46,634 nucleotides of DNA from Deltaproteobacteria bacterium CG11_big_fil_rev_8_21_14_0_20_47_16 (GTDB lineage: Bacteria; UBA10199; GCA-002796325; 1-14-0-20-47-16). The position numbers and the translations under genes are program-made. A model generated the notes under the pieces. The model saw only the letters and a list, made by a program, of their open reading frames with translations, did no database searches and was not told the DNA's origin. Positions 23,854-33,126 of the stretch are shown here, piece by piece; the first letter of the stretch is position 1, and the number at the start of each line of letters is the position of its first letter. The stretch lies in assembly GCA_002796325.1 (NCBI GenBank), contig PCXA01000015.1:77530-124163 (forward strand). Direction: 5' to 3'.

Positions 23854-26250
23854 TTGAAACGATTTGTGGGTTGTATAATTTTATGTACGATGATTGCCGC
23901 ATGCGGTGGAAAGAAAACCGCTGCAGTGCCCAATACAAAACCGTCTGCGCCCGCTGAAAAGATTACAACTCCTCCCATTCAAGTGGCACAAACCACAGAT
24001 GTTACACAATCGCAACCGTCTACTCATCTGGCCCCAATGCAGCAGCAGACCCCATCAGATTCATATGGCAATACATCTTCCCAAGTAGCAAGCACCACTT
24101 CCGTTAAAGCCAAAACCAACGTTGAGCTCGTAGTTGATGGCTCAGGCAGTATGAATGCTGGAATGGGAGCTCTCAGTAAGATTGAACTCTTACGCAAGAT
24201 CCTGAAGGACCTGGCAACACAACCCTTCCCCACCGATACCCAACGCCTGATCGGCTTGCGCGTATTTGGTAACACATCCTCACCTGAAGAGAAGAACTGC
24301 CAAGATAGTCAGCTCTTGGTGCCGCTGAGCGCGATTAATGCCACCACATGGGCAAGTGCTGCCGACAAACTGTCTGCTAAAGGAAGTGCCCCACTTGCTT
24401 ATGCCATGCAGCAAGCGGCAAATGATTTCCCTGTAGCAGATAATGATACAGATAACCTGATGATTGTGATTTCGGATGGAGACGACACCTGTGGTCAAGA
24501 CCCCTGTAATACCGCTCTGCAGCTTCATCAGTCTCCTCAAAAGGTAATTATTCATGTCATTGGATTTGACGTCGATAACCGAGCGCAAGAAAGACTGACA
24601 TGCATTGCAAAATCATCAGATGGTCAGTTTTACTTGGCACGTAACGAATTTGAACTTCGCAACGACTTGGAACAGGCAATTTACGCCAATTACCCTTATA
24701 ACTTGCGCCTTAAAGTTGTTGCGGGGGCCACACCTATTCCCGCCACTCTTACGGTCTATCAAGGTGGTACTGACAGAATTGTCCAGAGAGACAAGGTAAC
24801 AGGCATCAAGTTCTATAAGCTCCCAGCAGGCACCTATGACATTGGTGTGGAATATACTGATTCTCCAGAGACCGTGAAGCCATCTAAAAAAGTCACGGGT
24901 GTGGACTTGCAAAACACTACACGTGCCGAACAGATTGTACAGTTGCAACTGGGAAATCTGACCATTGGTGCCATGGATCAATCGGGTTCACCCACCAAGG
25001 CCGTTTTCCAGATTAACAAGGCTGGAGGTGAACCAGTTGTTCCCAGTTTCATGACAGGACCTGAACCACAGACCATTGCCCTCACGCCGGGCGTGTATGA
25101 TGTTAGTGCTGAAATGACTGATGTTAATGGGCTACATCTCACTGCAGTTTCAACCAATCTTGAAGTCAAAGAAGGCACAACAACGGAAAGCATCTTTAAA
25201 TTCCAGACAGGGCAATTTTTAATTCGCCTACAACATCCTGAGAAGGGTTTTTTAGCAGGTACCTACAAAGTAACCCCAGTCGGCAAGCCAGATGAAGTTC
25301 TTGCCTCAGGTGATCTTGCTCCAGATGGTACACCTATTGAGTTGCCACCCGGAAACTATGATTTTTATATGGATGTAACGGATGAAGATCTCCAAGGCCT
25401 GACCGGAATTAAGTTGGAGAACACCCCGGTTACAGGTGGTGAAATGAGTCAACAACTTGTGACGCTCACCTCTGGTGGTCTCAAGCTCTTTGGAAAAGAC
25501 ACTCAAGGTAAGGGTGTTCATACCGACTTCTCGATTCGAAAGGCAGGCGAAACAGCCGAACTTGCAAAGGCTACCAGTGAAGATAAGGAAAAACTCGTTT
25601 ATCTGCCCCCAGGTAAATATGACATTGTCGCTACCAATACAGGTGCCAATATCAGCCCCGCCCCTACCGTTGTATGGAATAATATTGAAGTCAAAGAAGG
25701 TGAAACAGTTTCACAGGAAGCCAACTTCCAGCTTGGTGAAATCAAATTGCGTGGCCGCAATGTCAAGGAACAACCTGTTGTCACGCAATTTACAGTGTAT
25801 CGCTCTGGAACAGATGAACCGTTGGGTGCAGCCATGTCTGAAAATGACTGGGCCTCATTCTATCTGACACCAGGCCTCTACGACTTTATGGGTGAAGATG
25901 TAAACGCCACCACCACGCCAAAACCCACTGTGTGGTTTCATGATGTGGATATCAAGGTTGGCACACCACTCACCAAAGAAGCCGTGTTTTCATCCGGAAA
26001 GCTCAAAGTGATTTGCCGCGGAGAAAACAACGTGGTGCTGCAGTGTGAATTTTCGGTCTTTACCTATCGTTCGGACCGTCCACTATATTCAGGTACCACC
26101 ACTGACAATTGGAAGGATTACGACATCCCCCCAGGTCACTATTATATGGAAGCCGCATATTTTGATCTAGATGCCGCAGTCTTGCTCAAAAAATGGATTA
26201 ACTTTACCGTGGATGAAAACCAGATCGTTGAACAGGTCCTTCGCTTCTAA
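23854..26250 (+). CDS. VWA-domain lipoprotein with six C-terminal repeats
   Basis: 798 aa from a TTG start after GAGGTGGGGG. Lipoprotein signal peptide with lipobox IAAC (Cys17), then a Pro/Thr/Gln-rich linker (about 20-85). A von Willebrand factor A domain (about 90-275) has MIDAS VVDGSGSM and VISDGDD. After that come six related ~85-residue beta-sandwich-like repeats (about 287-798), each built around LPPGxYD or TPGxYD (LPAGTYDI, LTPGVYDV, LPPGNYDF, LPPGKYDI, LTPGLYDF, IPPGHYYM). Surface-exposed or periplasmic, anchored by lipid; likely a ligand-binding or scaffold protein. Ligand unknown. It ends 72 bases from the convergent hflX stop. Confidence 0.88.
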   Translation: MKRFVGCIILCTMIAACGGKKTAAVPNTKPSAPAEKITTPPIQVAQTTDVTQSQPSTHLAPMQQQTPSDSYGNTSSQVASTTSVKAKTNVELVVDGSGSMNAGMGALSKIELLRKILKDLATQPFPTDTQRLIGLRVFGNTSSPEEKNCQDSQLLVPLSAINATTWASAADKLSAKGSAPLAYAMQQAANDFPVADNDTDNLMIVISDGDDTCGQDPCNTALQLHQSPQKVIIHVIGFDVDNRAQERLTCIAKSSDGQFYLARNEFELRNDLEQAIYANYPYNLRLKVVAGATPIPATLTVYQGGTDRIVQRDKVTGIKFYKLPAGTYDIGVEYTDSPETVKPSKKVTGVDLQNTTRAEQIVQLQLGNLTIGAMDQSGSPTKAVFQINKAGGEPVVPSFMTGPEPQTIALTPGVYDVSAEMTDVNGLHLTAVSTNLEVKEGTTTESIFKFQTGQFLIRLQHPEKGFLAGTYKVTPVGKPDEVLASGDLAPDGTPIELPPGNYDFYMDVTDEDLQGLTGIKLENTPVTGGEMSQQLVTLTSGGLKLFGKDTQGKGVHTDFSIRKAGETAELAKATSEDKEKLVYLPPGKYDIVATNTGANISPAPTVVWNNIEVKEGETVSQEANFQLGEIKLRGRNVKEQPVVTQFTVYRSGTDEPLGAAMSENDWASFYLTPGLYDFMGEDVNATTTPKPTVWFHDVDIKVGTPLTKEAVFSSGKLKVICRGENNVVLQCEFSVFTYRSDRPLYSGTTTDNWKDYDIPPGHYYMEAAYFDLDAAVLLKKWINFTVDENQIVEQVLRF

Positions 26251-26322
26251 TCCCAGCTGGTATTTTTGTGTATTTTGTGCACCCCGTACATTTCGCCTAG
26301 GGTTTATTCCTTTTGTAATCAG

Positions 26323-27570
26323 CTAGTTATGTAAAAATGGTTTAAATTGGGCGATCAGAGAGTCAGGGACGTCCACTTCGACTGTCACCCATTTTTGACG
26401 GTAGGCCACTTTGCGGACGCGCGCATGTTCGTACAATATAGGAATTGATTTAGACGCCACGTAAGGAATCCGCAATTTCATGGGCGTCATGTCACCTACC
26501 AAGGCGTCATCTATAGCACGCAATAATCGGTGAAGCCCCTCACCTGTCACAGCGGATACTGGGATTGCCTTCTCACCCCACAATTTGAAGCGCTTTCGGG
26601 CCGCATCCATTTTATTAGCCACAACCAATTGTGGGGTTTCATCCATCTTCAGCTGCCAAAGCACTTCTTTAACGGTTACAAATTGCTGGCCGGCATCCGG
26701 GCTAGATGCATCTACGACATGCAGCAACAAATCTGCGCGCGCAACCTCTTCAAACGTAGAGTTAAAGGCTTCAATAAGTTCATGTGGCAAATTTCGAATA
26801 AATCCCACAGTATCGGTAATCAAAACATGACGGCCACTGGGAAGTTTTAATCGACGCATCAGGGGATCCAGCGTGGCAAACAATTGATCTGCTACCAGTG
26901 CCTTTGACTTAGTTAAGCGATTTAATAGCGTGGACTTCCCTGCATTGGTGTAACCCACAAGTGCAATCACGGGAATCTGTGTGGCTTCGCGTTTGGCGCG
27001 AATCGCATTACGCTCGGTTTCAAGTTCAGCCAAGTCACGGCGAAGCCGTGTCATGCGTTCGCGAATACGACGGCGATCGACTTCGAGTTTTGTTTCACCA
27101 GGCCCACGCATCCCAATATAACCACCGACTTGTTGGCCGAGCTCTTTGCCCTTCCCTGTCAACCGTGGAAGCTGCCAGGCCAGTTGCGCGGCTTCTACTT
27201 GCAACTTTCCGGCACGGCTACGCGCATGGAGCGCGAAAATGTCTAAAATAACGCCCGTGCGATCCACAACACGCACACCACATTCCTTTTCCAGATTTCG
27301 AAATTGAACGGGCGTCAGTGGGCAATCGACCGCCACCATATCGACATCCATGTGGCTTAATTGTTCGACAATATCTTCTAGCTTACCAGGACCGACAAGT
27401 GTTGCAGGGTCAAAACGGCGCATGGCCTGTGTCACCTGGCCAACCACTTCGCCACCAGCGGTGTGAATGAGACGGGCCATTTCTTCGAGAGAAATCCGCA
27501 TCTGTTTGGGTGTTTGATTGGGGCCAGAAACACCAATGACAAATACCCGCTCAGATCGTTTATTTACCAT
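26323..27570 (-). CDS. hflX: GTPase HflX
   Basis: 415 aa ribosome-associated GTPase that splits or rescues stalled 70S ribosomes, often under heat stress. The N-terminal HflX domain contains ATLVGPGKLEDI; a linker carries GYIGMRGPGETKLE; the G domain has G1 GYTNAGKST, G3 DTVGFI and G4 NKMD. The C-terminal ~60 residues are the usual small domain. Start: ATG after CAGGAG, with the dnaE stop overlapping it by one base (TAATG). It is therefore the second gene of a dnaE-hflX unit. Confidence 0.96.
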   Translation of the reverse strand: MVNKRSERVFVIGVSGPNQTPKQMRISLEEMARLIHTAGGEVVGQVTQAMRRFDPATLVGPGKLEDIVEQLSHMDVDMVAVDCPLTPVQFRNLEKECGVRVVDRTGVILDIFALHARSRAGKLQVEAAQLAWQLPRLTGKGKELGQQVGGYIGMRGPGETKLEVDRRRIRERMTRLRRDLAELETERNAIRAKREATQIPVIALVGYTNAGKSTLLNRLTKSKALVADQLFATLDPLMRRLKLPSGRHVLITDTVGFIRNLPHELIEAFNSTFEEVARADLLLHVVDASSPDAGQQFVTVKEVLWQLKMDETPQLVVANKMDAARKRFKLWGEKAIPVSAVTGEGLHRLLRAIDDALVGDMTPMKLRIPYVASKSIPILYEHARVRKVAYRQKWVTVEVDVPDSLIAQFKPFLHN

Positions 27571-30500
27571 TAATTGGCTCCTGATTTACGAGGGTACTGA
27601 GGTTTTTGTTGAACAGGCTTTACGGGCATCGTTTGAAACTCGGTGACATTACCGCCAAACAACTGGTTGACCGAAAGCATCAACTCACGGGATGGTGTCA
27701 CTGCCAATTCCTTCGGAAGTGCCATCACCGTTTCACTCTGGTCGGGAATTACCAAGTGCAAAAATGCCGGGCATAGACCTTTGAATTGCGTCAGAATTTT
27801 TTTGAGTGATTCCAAGTGCTGAGCGTCACTGAGTGAGGCTTTGACTTTAAAGTGAATACTCTTGGTCATGTGCTCTGGCACTTCATCAATATATAACACT
27901 TCGCTCGCAAGAATTTTGACTGACTCTTCACCAGGTTCTGCCACGCCAATAATCATGAGTGGGCGACCGTCTTTGATTTTTTCAAGACTTGCAGCATAGA
28001 CATCTGAGAACACGACCACCTCAACAATGCCACCCAGATCTTCTAAGCCCAAAAATGCCATGCGATCACCGCGCTTGGTGGTGATTTCCTTAAGCGTCGC
28101 GACAACACCGCCCACGCGGACTTCGCGTTTGGATTCCAAATCGCCAAGCGTTGACGTGCTATGGGTCGCATAGGTTTTTAGGAGTGGCAGATATTCCGTC
28201 ATGGGGTGACCCGACAGATAAAAACCCAAGGCTTCTTTTTCATAAATGAGCAGCGTCTTTTCAGGCCATGGGGGAGAATCCGTATCCACTGGATCTTGCG
28301 GCTTTCCTGTATCTAGGCCCAACATGTCAAAAATGGATTCTTGCCCACTCGCCTTTTCTTTTTGATGGCTGGCTGCACGCAACAACACGGTTTCCAATGC
28401 GGACCACAACAGATGACGTTCTTTTCGGATGCTATCGAACGCACCACACTTGATCAGACTTTCCATGACACGGCGATTCACGCGGCGCATGTCTACACGC
28501 TGACAAAAATCGGTGAGAGATTCAAATGCGCCACCTTCGGCGCGTGCTTCAATGATAGCTTCGATTGCACCCTCACCCACATTTTTAACAGCTGTTAGAC
28601 CAAATCGAATCTTGCGATCACCCACCACCGAAAATGCAGCGACACTTTCATTCACATCTGGCGGCAAGACATCAATGCCCATGTCCTTGCAATCGTTCAT
28701 ATACACAAGGATTTTGTCGGTGTTGAGCATTTCGTTCGTCATTACCGCAGCCATATATTCCGTTGGGTAATGCGTTTTCAAATAGGCGGTGTGATACGAT
28801 ACCAGCGCGTAAGCTGCCGAGTGCGATTTGTTGAACCCGTATTCAGCAAACATTTCCATGAGTTCAAACATGGCTTCCGACTTTTTGGGGTCAATATCAT
28901 TAATTTTACATCCGTCGAGGAAGCGCAATTTCTGCTGCGCCATTTCTGCGGGATTTTTTTTACCCATCGCACGACGCAAAATATCGGACTCACCCATGGT
29001 GTAGTTGGCCAGGCGACTGGCGATTTGCATCACCTGTTCCTGATAAACAATAACACCATAGGTATCCTTCAAAATATCTTCGAGCTGTGGAAGCTCGTAC
29101 ACAATCTCCGTGCGGCCATGTTTGCGGTTAATGAAGTCATCCACCATGCCAGAGCCCAAGGGACCTGGTCGGAAAAGCGCGACGAGCGCGACAATGTCAC
29201 CGAAGCATGTGGGTTTTAACTTCATGACCAAGTCGGTCATGCCGCTACTTTCCAGCTGGAAAACGCCACGGGTGTTACCGGCGGAGAGCTGGTCATAAAC
29301 CGCTTGATCGGACAGCGAAATCTCCGCCATGTTGATGGTCTTGTTATGCGTTTTTTTAATGAGCTGAATCGCATCATCAATCACAGTGAGCGTTTTAAGA
29401 CCCAAAAAGTCAAACTTGATCAGGCCAACTTTTTCAACACCCTTCATGTCGTATTGGGTGACGACTTCACCATGTTGACCGCGCAGCAGAGGCACAAAAT
29501 TTTCAAGTGGCTGATCGCTGATCACGACACCGGCAGCATGTGTTGAGGCATGACGTGGAAAACCTTCGAGGACATGCGCCATGTCGAGCAACTTACCCAC
29601 CTCTGGATCTTTCTTACCCAACTCTTTCAAGCGAGGCTCAACATCTAATGCTTCTTCCAAAGTAATATTCAATGTGTTGGGAACCAACTTGGCAATGCGA
29701 TCCACATCGCCGTATGGCATGCCCATCACGCGGCCCACGTCACGAATCACAGCCTTGGCTTTCATTTTTCCGAAGGTCACGATCTGCCCGACGTTGCCGT
29801 ACTTGCGGCTCACGTATTGAATCACTTCGTCGCGGCGACGCATGCAGAAGTCGATATCCATATCAGGCATGCTCACGCGTTCAGGATTTAAGAAGCGTTC
29901 GAAGAGCAAGTTGTGGGGAATGGGATTGATGTCGGTAATCTTGAGCGCATATGCCACCAATGAGCCCGCCGCAGACCCACGACCTGGGCCAACAGGAATA
30001 TCCTGGCTCTTGGCGTAGTTGATAAAGTCGGCCACGATCAAGAAATACCCTGCAAAGCCCATGGATTTGACAATTTGCAACTCCGATTCCAGGCGCGCCC
30101 AGTATTGTGATTCCAATTCAGGCGACATCTTGGGATGATCCATCATAATAAGCGGCCAGCGGTCTTTAAGACCTTGGCGCGCTTGCTCCATCATCACCGT
30201 GTCTAAATCCTTTTCCTTCGGAACTTCAAATTTTGGGAAGTGGTATTTTCCAAACTGCATTTCAAAATTACAACGATTGGCAATTTCAACGGTGTTGGAA
30301 ACGGCTTCAGGGCAATCAGCAAAGAGCTCGGCCATTTCTTCGGGGGAACGCAGATAGAACGTATCCACATTCATCTTCATGCGTTTTTCGTCGCTGATGG
30401 CCTTGCCGGTGGAAATGCACATGAGCGCATCTTGCGCGCCGGCTTGGTCTGCCTTTAGATAGTGGCAGTCGTTCGTGGCCACAACGGGCAGCCCCAACTC

Positions 30501-31097
30501 TTGCGCAATGCGCATGAGCCCTGGCCCCACTTTTTGTAATTCGGGCAGGTCGTGGCGCATGAGCTCGATATAGTAGCGATCTTTGAAAAGTTTGGCGTAC
30601 CACTCCGCTGCCTTTTTGGCGTCTTCATAGCGGTCATTGAGAAGATGATTGGAAACTTCGCCCTTCAAACACCCCGATAGACAAATAAGACCTTCTGAAA
30701 ATGCAGCGAGCATTTCTTTGTCCACACGCGGTTTATAATAGAAGCCATCCAGATAACTGCGCGAAACGAGTTTGCACAAATTGCGATACCCCACTTCGCT
30801 TTCGGCAAGCAGTGTGAGGTGCGAGAGAATCCCCTCTTTACCCAAGGTCTTTTCCAGATGGTTGCCATGGGTCATCAGATAAATTTCGCAACCGATGATG
30901 GGCTTAACACCCGCGTCCTTCATTTTGGTGTAGAATTCAACGGCCGCAAAGAGGTTGCCGTGGTCAGTCATGGCCACCGCATTCATGTTGAGTTCTTTAA
31001 CCCGCTTGGACAACGCACCAACAGCATTGGCCCCGTCCAGGAGGCTATAATAGGTGTGCAGATGCAAATGCGCAAATTGGGGCTGAGCGGTTGTCAT
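27570..31097 (-). CDS. dnaE: DNA polymerase III alpha subunit
   Basis: 1175 aa from the ATG at 31097. Replicative C-family polymerase. The PHP domain is at the N-terminus (AHLHLHTYYSLLDG, His ligands at 10, 12 and 14). The polymerase core has GPGRGSAAGSL and the catalytic MPDMDIDF (Asp pair, about residue 400). Helix-hairpin-helix and OB domains occupy the C-terminal third (VRVGGVVATLKEITTKRGDRMAFLGLED in the OB region, cited by its ends). Length is typical. The alternative TTG at 31136 would add 13 residues with no conservation. No Shine-Dalgarno before the ATG. Confidence 0.97.
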   Translation of the reverse strand: MTTAQPQFAHLHLHTYYSLLDGANAVGALSKRVKELNMNAVAMTDHGNLFAAVEFYTKMKDAGVKPIIGCEIYLMTHGNHLEKTLGKEGILSHLTLLAESEVGYRNLCKLVSRSYLDGFYYKPRVDKEMLAAFSEGLICLSGCLKGEVSNHLLNDRYEDAKKAAEWYAKLFKDRYYIELMRHDLPELQKVGPGLMRIAQELGLPVVATNDCHYLKADQAGAQDALMCISTGKAISDEKRMKMNVDTFYLRSPEEMAELFADCPEAVSNTVEIANRCNFEMQFGKYHFPKFEVPKEKDLDTVMMEQARQGLKDRWPLIMMDHPKMSPELESQYWARLESELQIVKSMGFAGYFLIVADFINYAKSQDIPVGPGRGSAAGSLVAYALKITDINPIPHNLLFERFLNPERVSMPDMDIDFCMRRRDEVIQYVSRKYGNVGQIVTFGKMKAKAVIRDVGRVMGMPYGDVDRIAKLVPNTLNITLEEALDVEPRLKELGKKDPEVGKLLDMAHVLEGFPRHASTHAAGVVISDQPLENFVPLLRGQHGEVVTQYDMKGVEKVGLIKFDFLGLKTLTVIDDAIQLIKKTHNKTINMAEISLSDQAVYDQLSAGNTRGVFQLESSGMTDLVMKLKPTCFGDIVALVALFRPGPLGSGMVDDFINRKHGRTEIVYELPQLEDILKDTYGVIVYQEQVMQIASRLANYTMGESDILRRAMGKKNPAEMAQQKLRFLDGCKINDIDPKKSEAMFELMEMFAEYGFNKSHSAAYALVSYHTAYLKTHYPTEYMAAVMTNEMLNTDKILVYMNDCKDMGIDVLPPDVNESVAAFSVVGDRKIRFGLTAVKNVGEGAIEAIIEARAEGGAFESLTDFCQRVDMRRVNRRVMESLIKCGAFDSIRKERHLLWSALETVLLRAASHQKEKASGQESIFDMLGLDTGKPQDPVDTDSPPWPEKTLLIYEKEALGFYLSGHPMTEYLPLLKTYATHSTSTLGDLESKREVRVGGVVATLKEITTKRGDRMAFLGLEDLGGIVEVVVFSDVYAASLEKIKDGRPLMIIGVAEPGEESVKILASEVLYIDEVPEHMTKSIHFKVKASLSDAQHLESLKKILTQFKGLCPAFLHLVIPDQSETVMALPKELAVTPSRELMLSVNQLFGGNVTEFQTMPVKPVQQKPQYPRKSGAN

Positions 31098-31107
31098 GGA
31101 TGGACTG

Positions 31108-31136
31108 GGGATACAAAACTGCCAGGGGCTTGGCAA
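31108..31136 (-). promoter_or_regulatory. Candidate promoter of dnaE with very short leader
   Basis: TTGCCA, 17 bases, TATCCC on the minus strand; the -10 ends 10 bases before the ATG. The -10 matches consensus only in its first three bases. Readthrough from bufABC (56 bases upstream) is the alternative source of transcription. Confidence 0.35.
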
Positions 31137-31153
31137 GGGTGCAATTCGGCAAG

Positions 31154-31873
31154 TTATTGCACTAAAAGCCCCTGGGAAATCCAGCCGGAAAGCCAGGTCA
31201 TTACTTGGTGAGCGTCATCCACCTGCGCGCAGACATCGGCAAAGCACGCACCAGATTGAATTGCTTTAAGTGCAGCAAACTCATCAGCCGAAATGGCCGC
31301 ATGATAGACATTCAAATTTTGACGCCAGATGCGCAAATACGTTTCTTGCGTTTGAATGTTTGGACAAATCTCATGCACGTTATAGTGGACGTGCAGCAAC
31401 TGACACGATGGGTGTAGCTGCAATTTCATTTCAGGCCAATCGTCTGCAGGAATTTTTTGAAGATCTTCGTGTGTAAGTACTTGTGCATCGGCCGCATCAA
31501 AAGCCTCAATCTGCGCCCATTCAAATTGGGCAAGATCTGCCAACTCACCCCGCCCCTTTAAAAATTCTGATAAATGCTGCCCCACATACCGCAGTGAAAA
31601 ATGCGTCGGTGGATAGACCTGCAAGTATTGCACAATTAAATTGTGAAATTCACGATCACCCAAAATTTTAACCAAGCTCGGGAAATCTTCTTTCAGACAA
31701 TCTAAAATCCGGAAGAAATACATGTTGGCATAAATATTCACGCGCTCCACAGCTGGAAGCTCAGGATCCCCTTCGACGAACACGGGCGCATCCGTCACAT
31801 TTTCAGGTGCTGTGATGAGCTGCCACAGTGTGGCCTGCATCTCGGTCAGCGTTGGATTGGGTTTGGTCAACAT
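31154..31873 (-). CDS. bufC: BufC-type DUF2063 partner of the bufferin synthase
   Basis: 239 aa from the ATG at 31873. DUF2063 signature features: N-terminal LTEMQATLWQLI; ERVNIYANMYFFRILDCLKEDFPSL; YPPTHFSLRYVGQHLSEFL; and ADLAQFEWAQIEAFDA. In bufferin systems BufC pairs with the MNIO enzyme BufB and helps recognise the precursor. The reading frame overlaps the end of bufB by 71 bases with this start, or 38 bases if the ATG at 31840 is used. Third gene of bufABC. Confidence 0.9.
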   Translation of the reverse strand: MLTKPNPTLTEMQATLWQLITAPENVTDAPVFVEGDPELPAVERVNIYANMYFFRILDCLKEDFPSLVKILGDREFHNLIVQYLQVYPPTHFSLRYVGQHLSEFLKGRGELADLAQFEWAQIEAFDAADAQVLTHEDLQKIPADDWPEMKLQLHPSCQLLHVHYNVHEICPNIQTQETYLRIWRQNLNVYHAAISADEFAALKAIQSGACFADVCAQVDDAHQVMTWLSGWISQGLLVQ

Positions 31874-32690
31874 AGTGTTGGTATTGTGTTTTGGCACGCG
31901 CCACTTCTTTCATCAAATCTTCAAACTCTGGGATATGATCATCCCATTCAATTAACGTGGAAATCGGCCCAAAGCGTTTTAGGGCTTCAACATACAATTC
32001 CCACACCTTGTCTTTCACATGATGGTCATGTGTATCCAACAAATAGGTACCGTGATCACTGTGGCCCGCCAAATGAAACTGGCCCACACGATTTTTTGGC
32101 ACCCAGTTGATGTACGTCATGGGATCAAACTTGTGATTAAAACTGCTGACATAAATATTATTCACATCGAGCAAGATCATGCAGTCCGCGCGTTCCGCAA
32201 TTTCAGTCAGAAATTCCCACTCCGGCATTTCAGAATGTTTGAACGCCATGTAACTCGACACATTTTCAAGCAGAATGCGACGCCCTAAAAATTCCTGCAC
32301 ACGTTTCACGCGATCCACGACATGACTGATAGTTTCACGTGTGTACGGCAGTGGTAACAAGTCATGCACACTATGTTTTCCAGTGGAACTCCAACAGAGA
32401 TGATCTGAAACCCAGGCCGGCTGAACGTGTTCGGCCAACTGTTTCAACCGCGCAAGATAACCCATGTCAAGCGGGTCCGTGGAACCGATTGACATGGATA
32501 CCCCATGCATCACCATGGGGTATCGCGATCTGATCCGATCTAGAAAATGCAGAGGTTTTCCGCCATCCACCATATAGTTTTCTGAAATGATTTCGAACCA
32601 GTCCACCTGGTCCGGCCAATTCTCAACAATATGCGGATAATGACACGGCCGAAGCCCCACACCAAATCCTAGAAACGGAAATTCATTCAT
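31803..32690 (-). CDS. bufB: MNIO (DUF692) bufferin-modifying oxygenase
   Basis: 295 aa multinuclear non-heme iron oxidase (TIM barrel). Conserved blocks: GFGVGLRPCHYP; WFEIISENYM; YPMVMHGVSMSIG; WVSDHLCWS; RILLENVSSYM; ILLDVNNIYVSSFNH; FHLAGHSDH; LIEWDDHIPEF. Together they contain the His, Asp, Asn and Glu residues that coordinate iron. MNIOs of the bufferin type convert Cys residues of BufA to 5-thiooxazoles. Start: the ATG at 32690 is 2 bases after the bufA stop, so translation is probably coupled; the in-frame extension upstream overlaps bufA. Confidence 0.95.
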   Translation of the reverse strand: MNEFPFLGFGVGLRPCHYPHIVENWPDQVDWFEIISENYMVDGGKPLHFLDRIRSRYPMVMHGVSMSIGSTDPLDMGYLARLKQLAEHVQPAWVSDHLCWSSTGKHSVHDLLPLPYTRETISHVVDRVKRVQEFLGRRILLENVSSYMAFKHSEMPEWEFLTEIAERADCMILLDVNNIYVSSFNHKFDPMTYINWVPKNRVGQFHLAGHSDHGTYLLDTHDHHVKDKVWELYVEALKRFGPISTLIEWDDHIPEFEDLMKEVARAKTQYQHYVDQTQSNADRDAGHTVAAHHST

Positions 32691-32692
32691 GA

Positions 32693-33010
32693 TTATTTTG
32701 CGACAGTGCCGCCCTTTGTTTTGCATTCGTCTTCTGTCATCATCATCATGCCCTTACCCTTGCAGCTGTTTTTTCCCTTACACCCGTCTTTACCGCCACA
32801 GCCATCTTTACCACCGCACCCATTGCCCTTAGACTTGCATTCGCTCTTGCCTTTGCATCCGTTAACACCTGAGCACATTACTTTTTTGGCTTCACTTGGC
32901 GTTGGTGCCGCATCGCCATTTGCAGGTGCCCCCGCAGCCATGGCTTTACCTGCGATAAATAATCCGGCAACTGCTGCTGCTACTGCTGCTCCTTTGAACG
33001 ACTTTTTCAT
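32693..33010 (-). CDS. bufA: BufA2-like bufferin precursor (copper-binding RiPP)
   Basis: 105 aa. Sec signal peptide MKKSFKGAAVAAAVAGLFIAGKAMA (25 residues, quoted here only as MKKSFKGAAV...GKAMA), then a mature part with 8 Cys in regular CxGxxxC / CKGK spacing: MCSGVNGCKGKSEC, CGGKDGCGGKDGCKGK, NSCKGKG, ending MTEDECKTKGGTV. This is the BufA2-type bufferin pattern. Bufferins are exported, Cys-modified by BufB and bind copper in the periplasm. Start: ATG with CTGGAGGGGG upstream. First gene of bufABC, behind a near-consensus promoter. The repeated GCGGKD unit lengthens the core relative to shorter family members. Confidence 0.93.
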   Translation of the reverse strand: MKKSFKGAAVAAAVAGLFIAGKAMAAGAPANGDAAPTPSEAKKVMCSGVNGCKGKSECKSKGNGCGGKDGCGGKDGCKGKNSCKGKGMMMMTEDECKTKGGTVAK

Positions 33011-33047
33011 ACTGTTCCCCCTCCAGGGTTATTGGTTATGAGGCGCG

Positions 33048-33076
33048 CTTATACATTGTTTTTATTTTTCAGTCAA
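33048..33076 (-). promoter_or_regulatory. Sigma70-type promoter of bufABC
   Basis: TTGACT (33076-33071), exactly 17 bases, TATAAG (33053-33048), on the minus strand 37 bases before the bufA ATG. This is the strongest promoter seen in the window. No inverted repeat of a CueR or CsoR operator is obvious over the spacer, so regulation by copper is not shown by sequence. Confidence 0.75.
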
Positions 33077-33126
33077 CTGGGATTTCATTGCTCGCGGGAT
33101 ACATGAAGTGTTATACGGCGCAGGAA

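Noticed and set aside
26251-26322. Intrinsic terminator between the VWA gene and hflX
   Set aside because: No convincing GC-rich stem followed by a T-tract; only weak CAGCTGG/CAGCTAG similarity.
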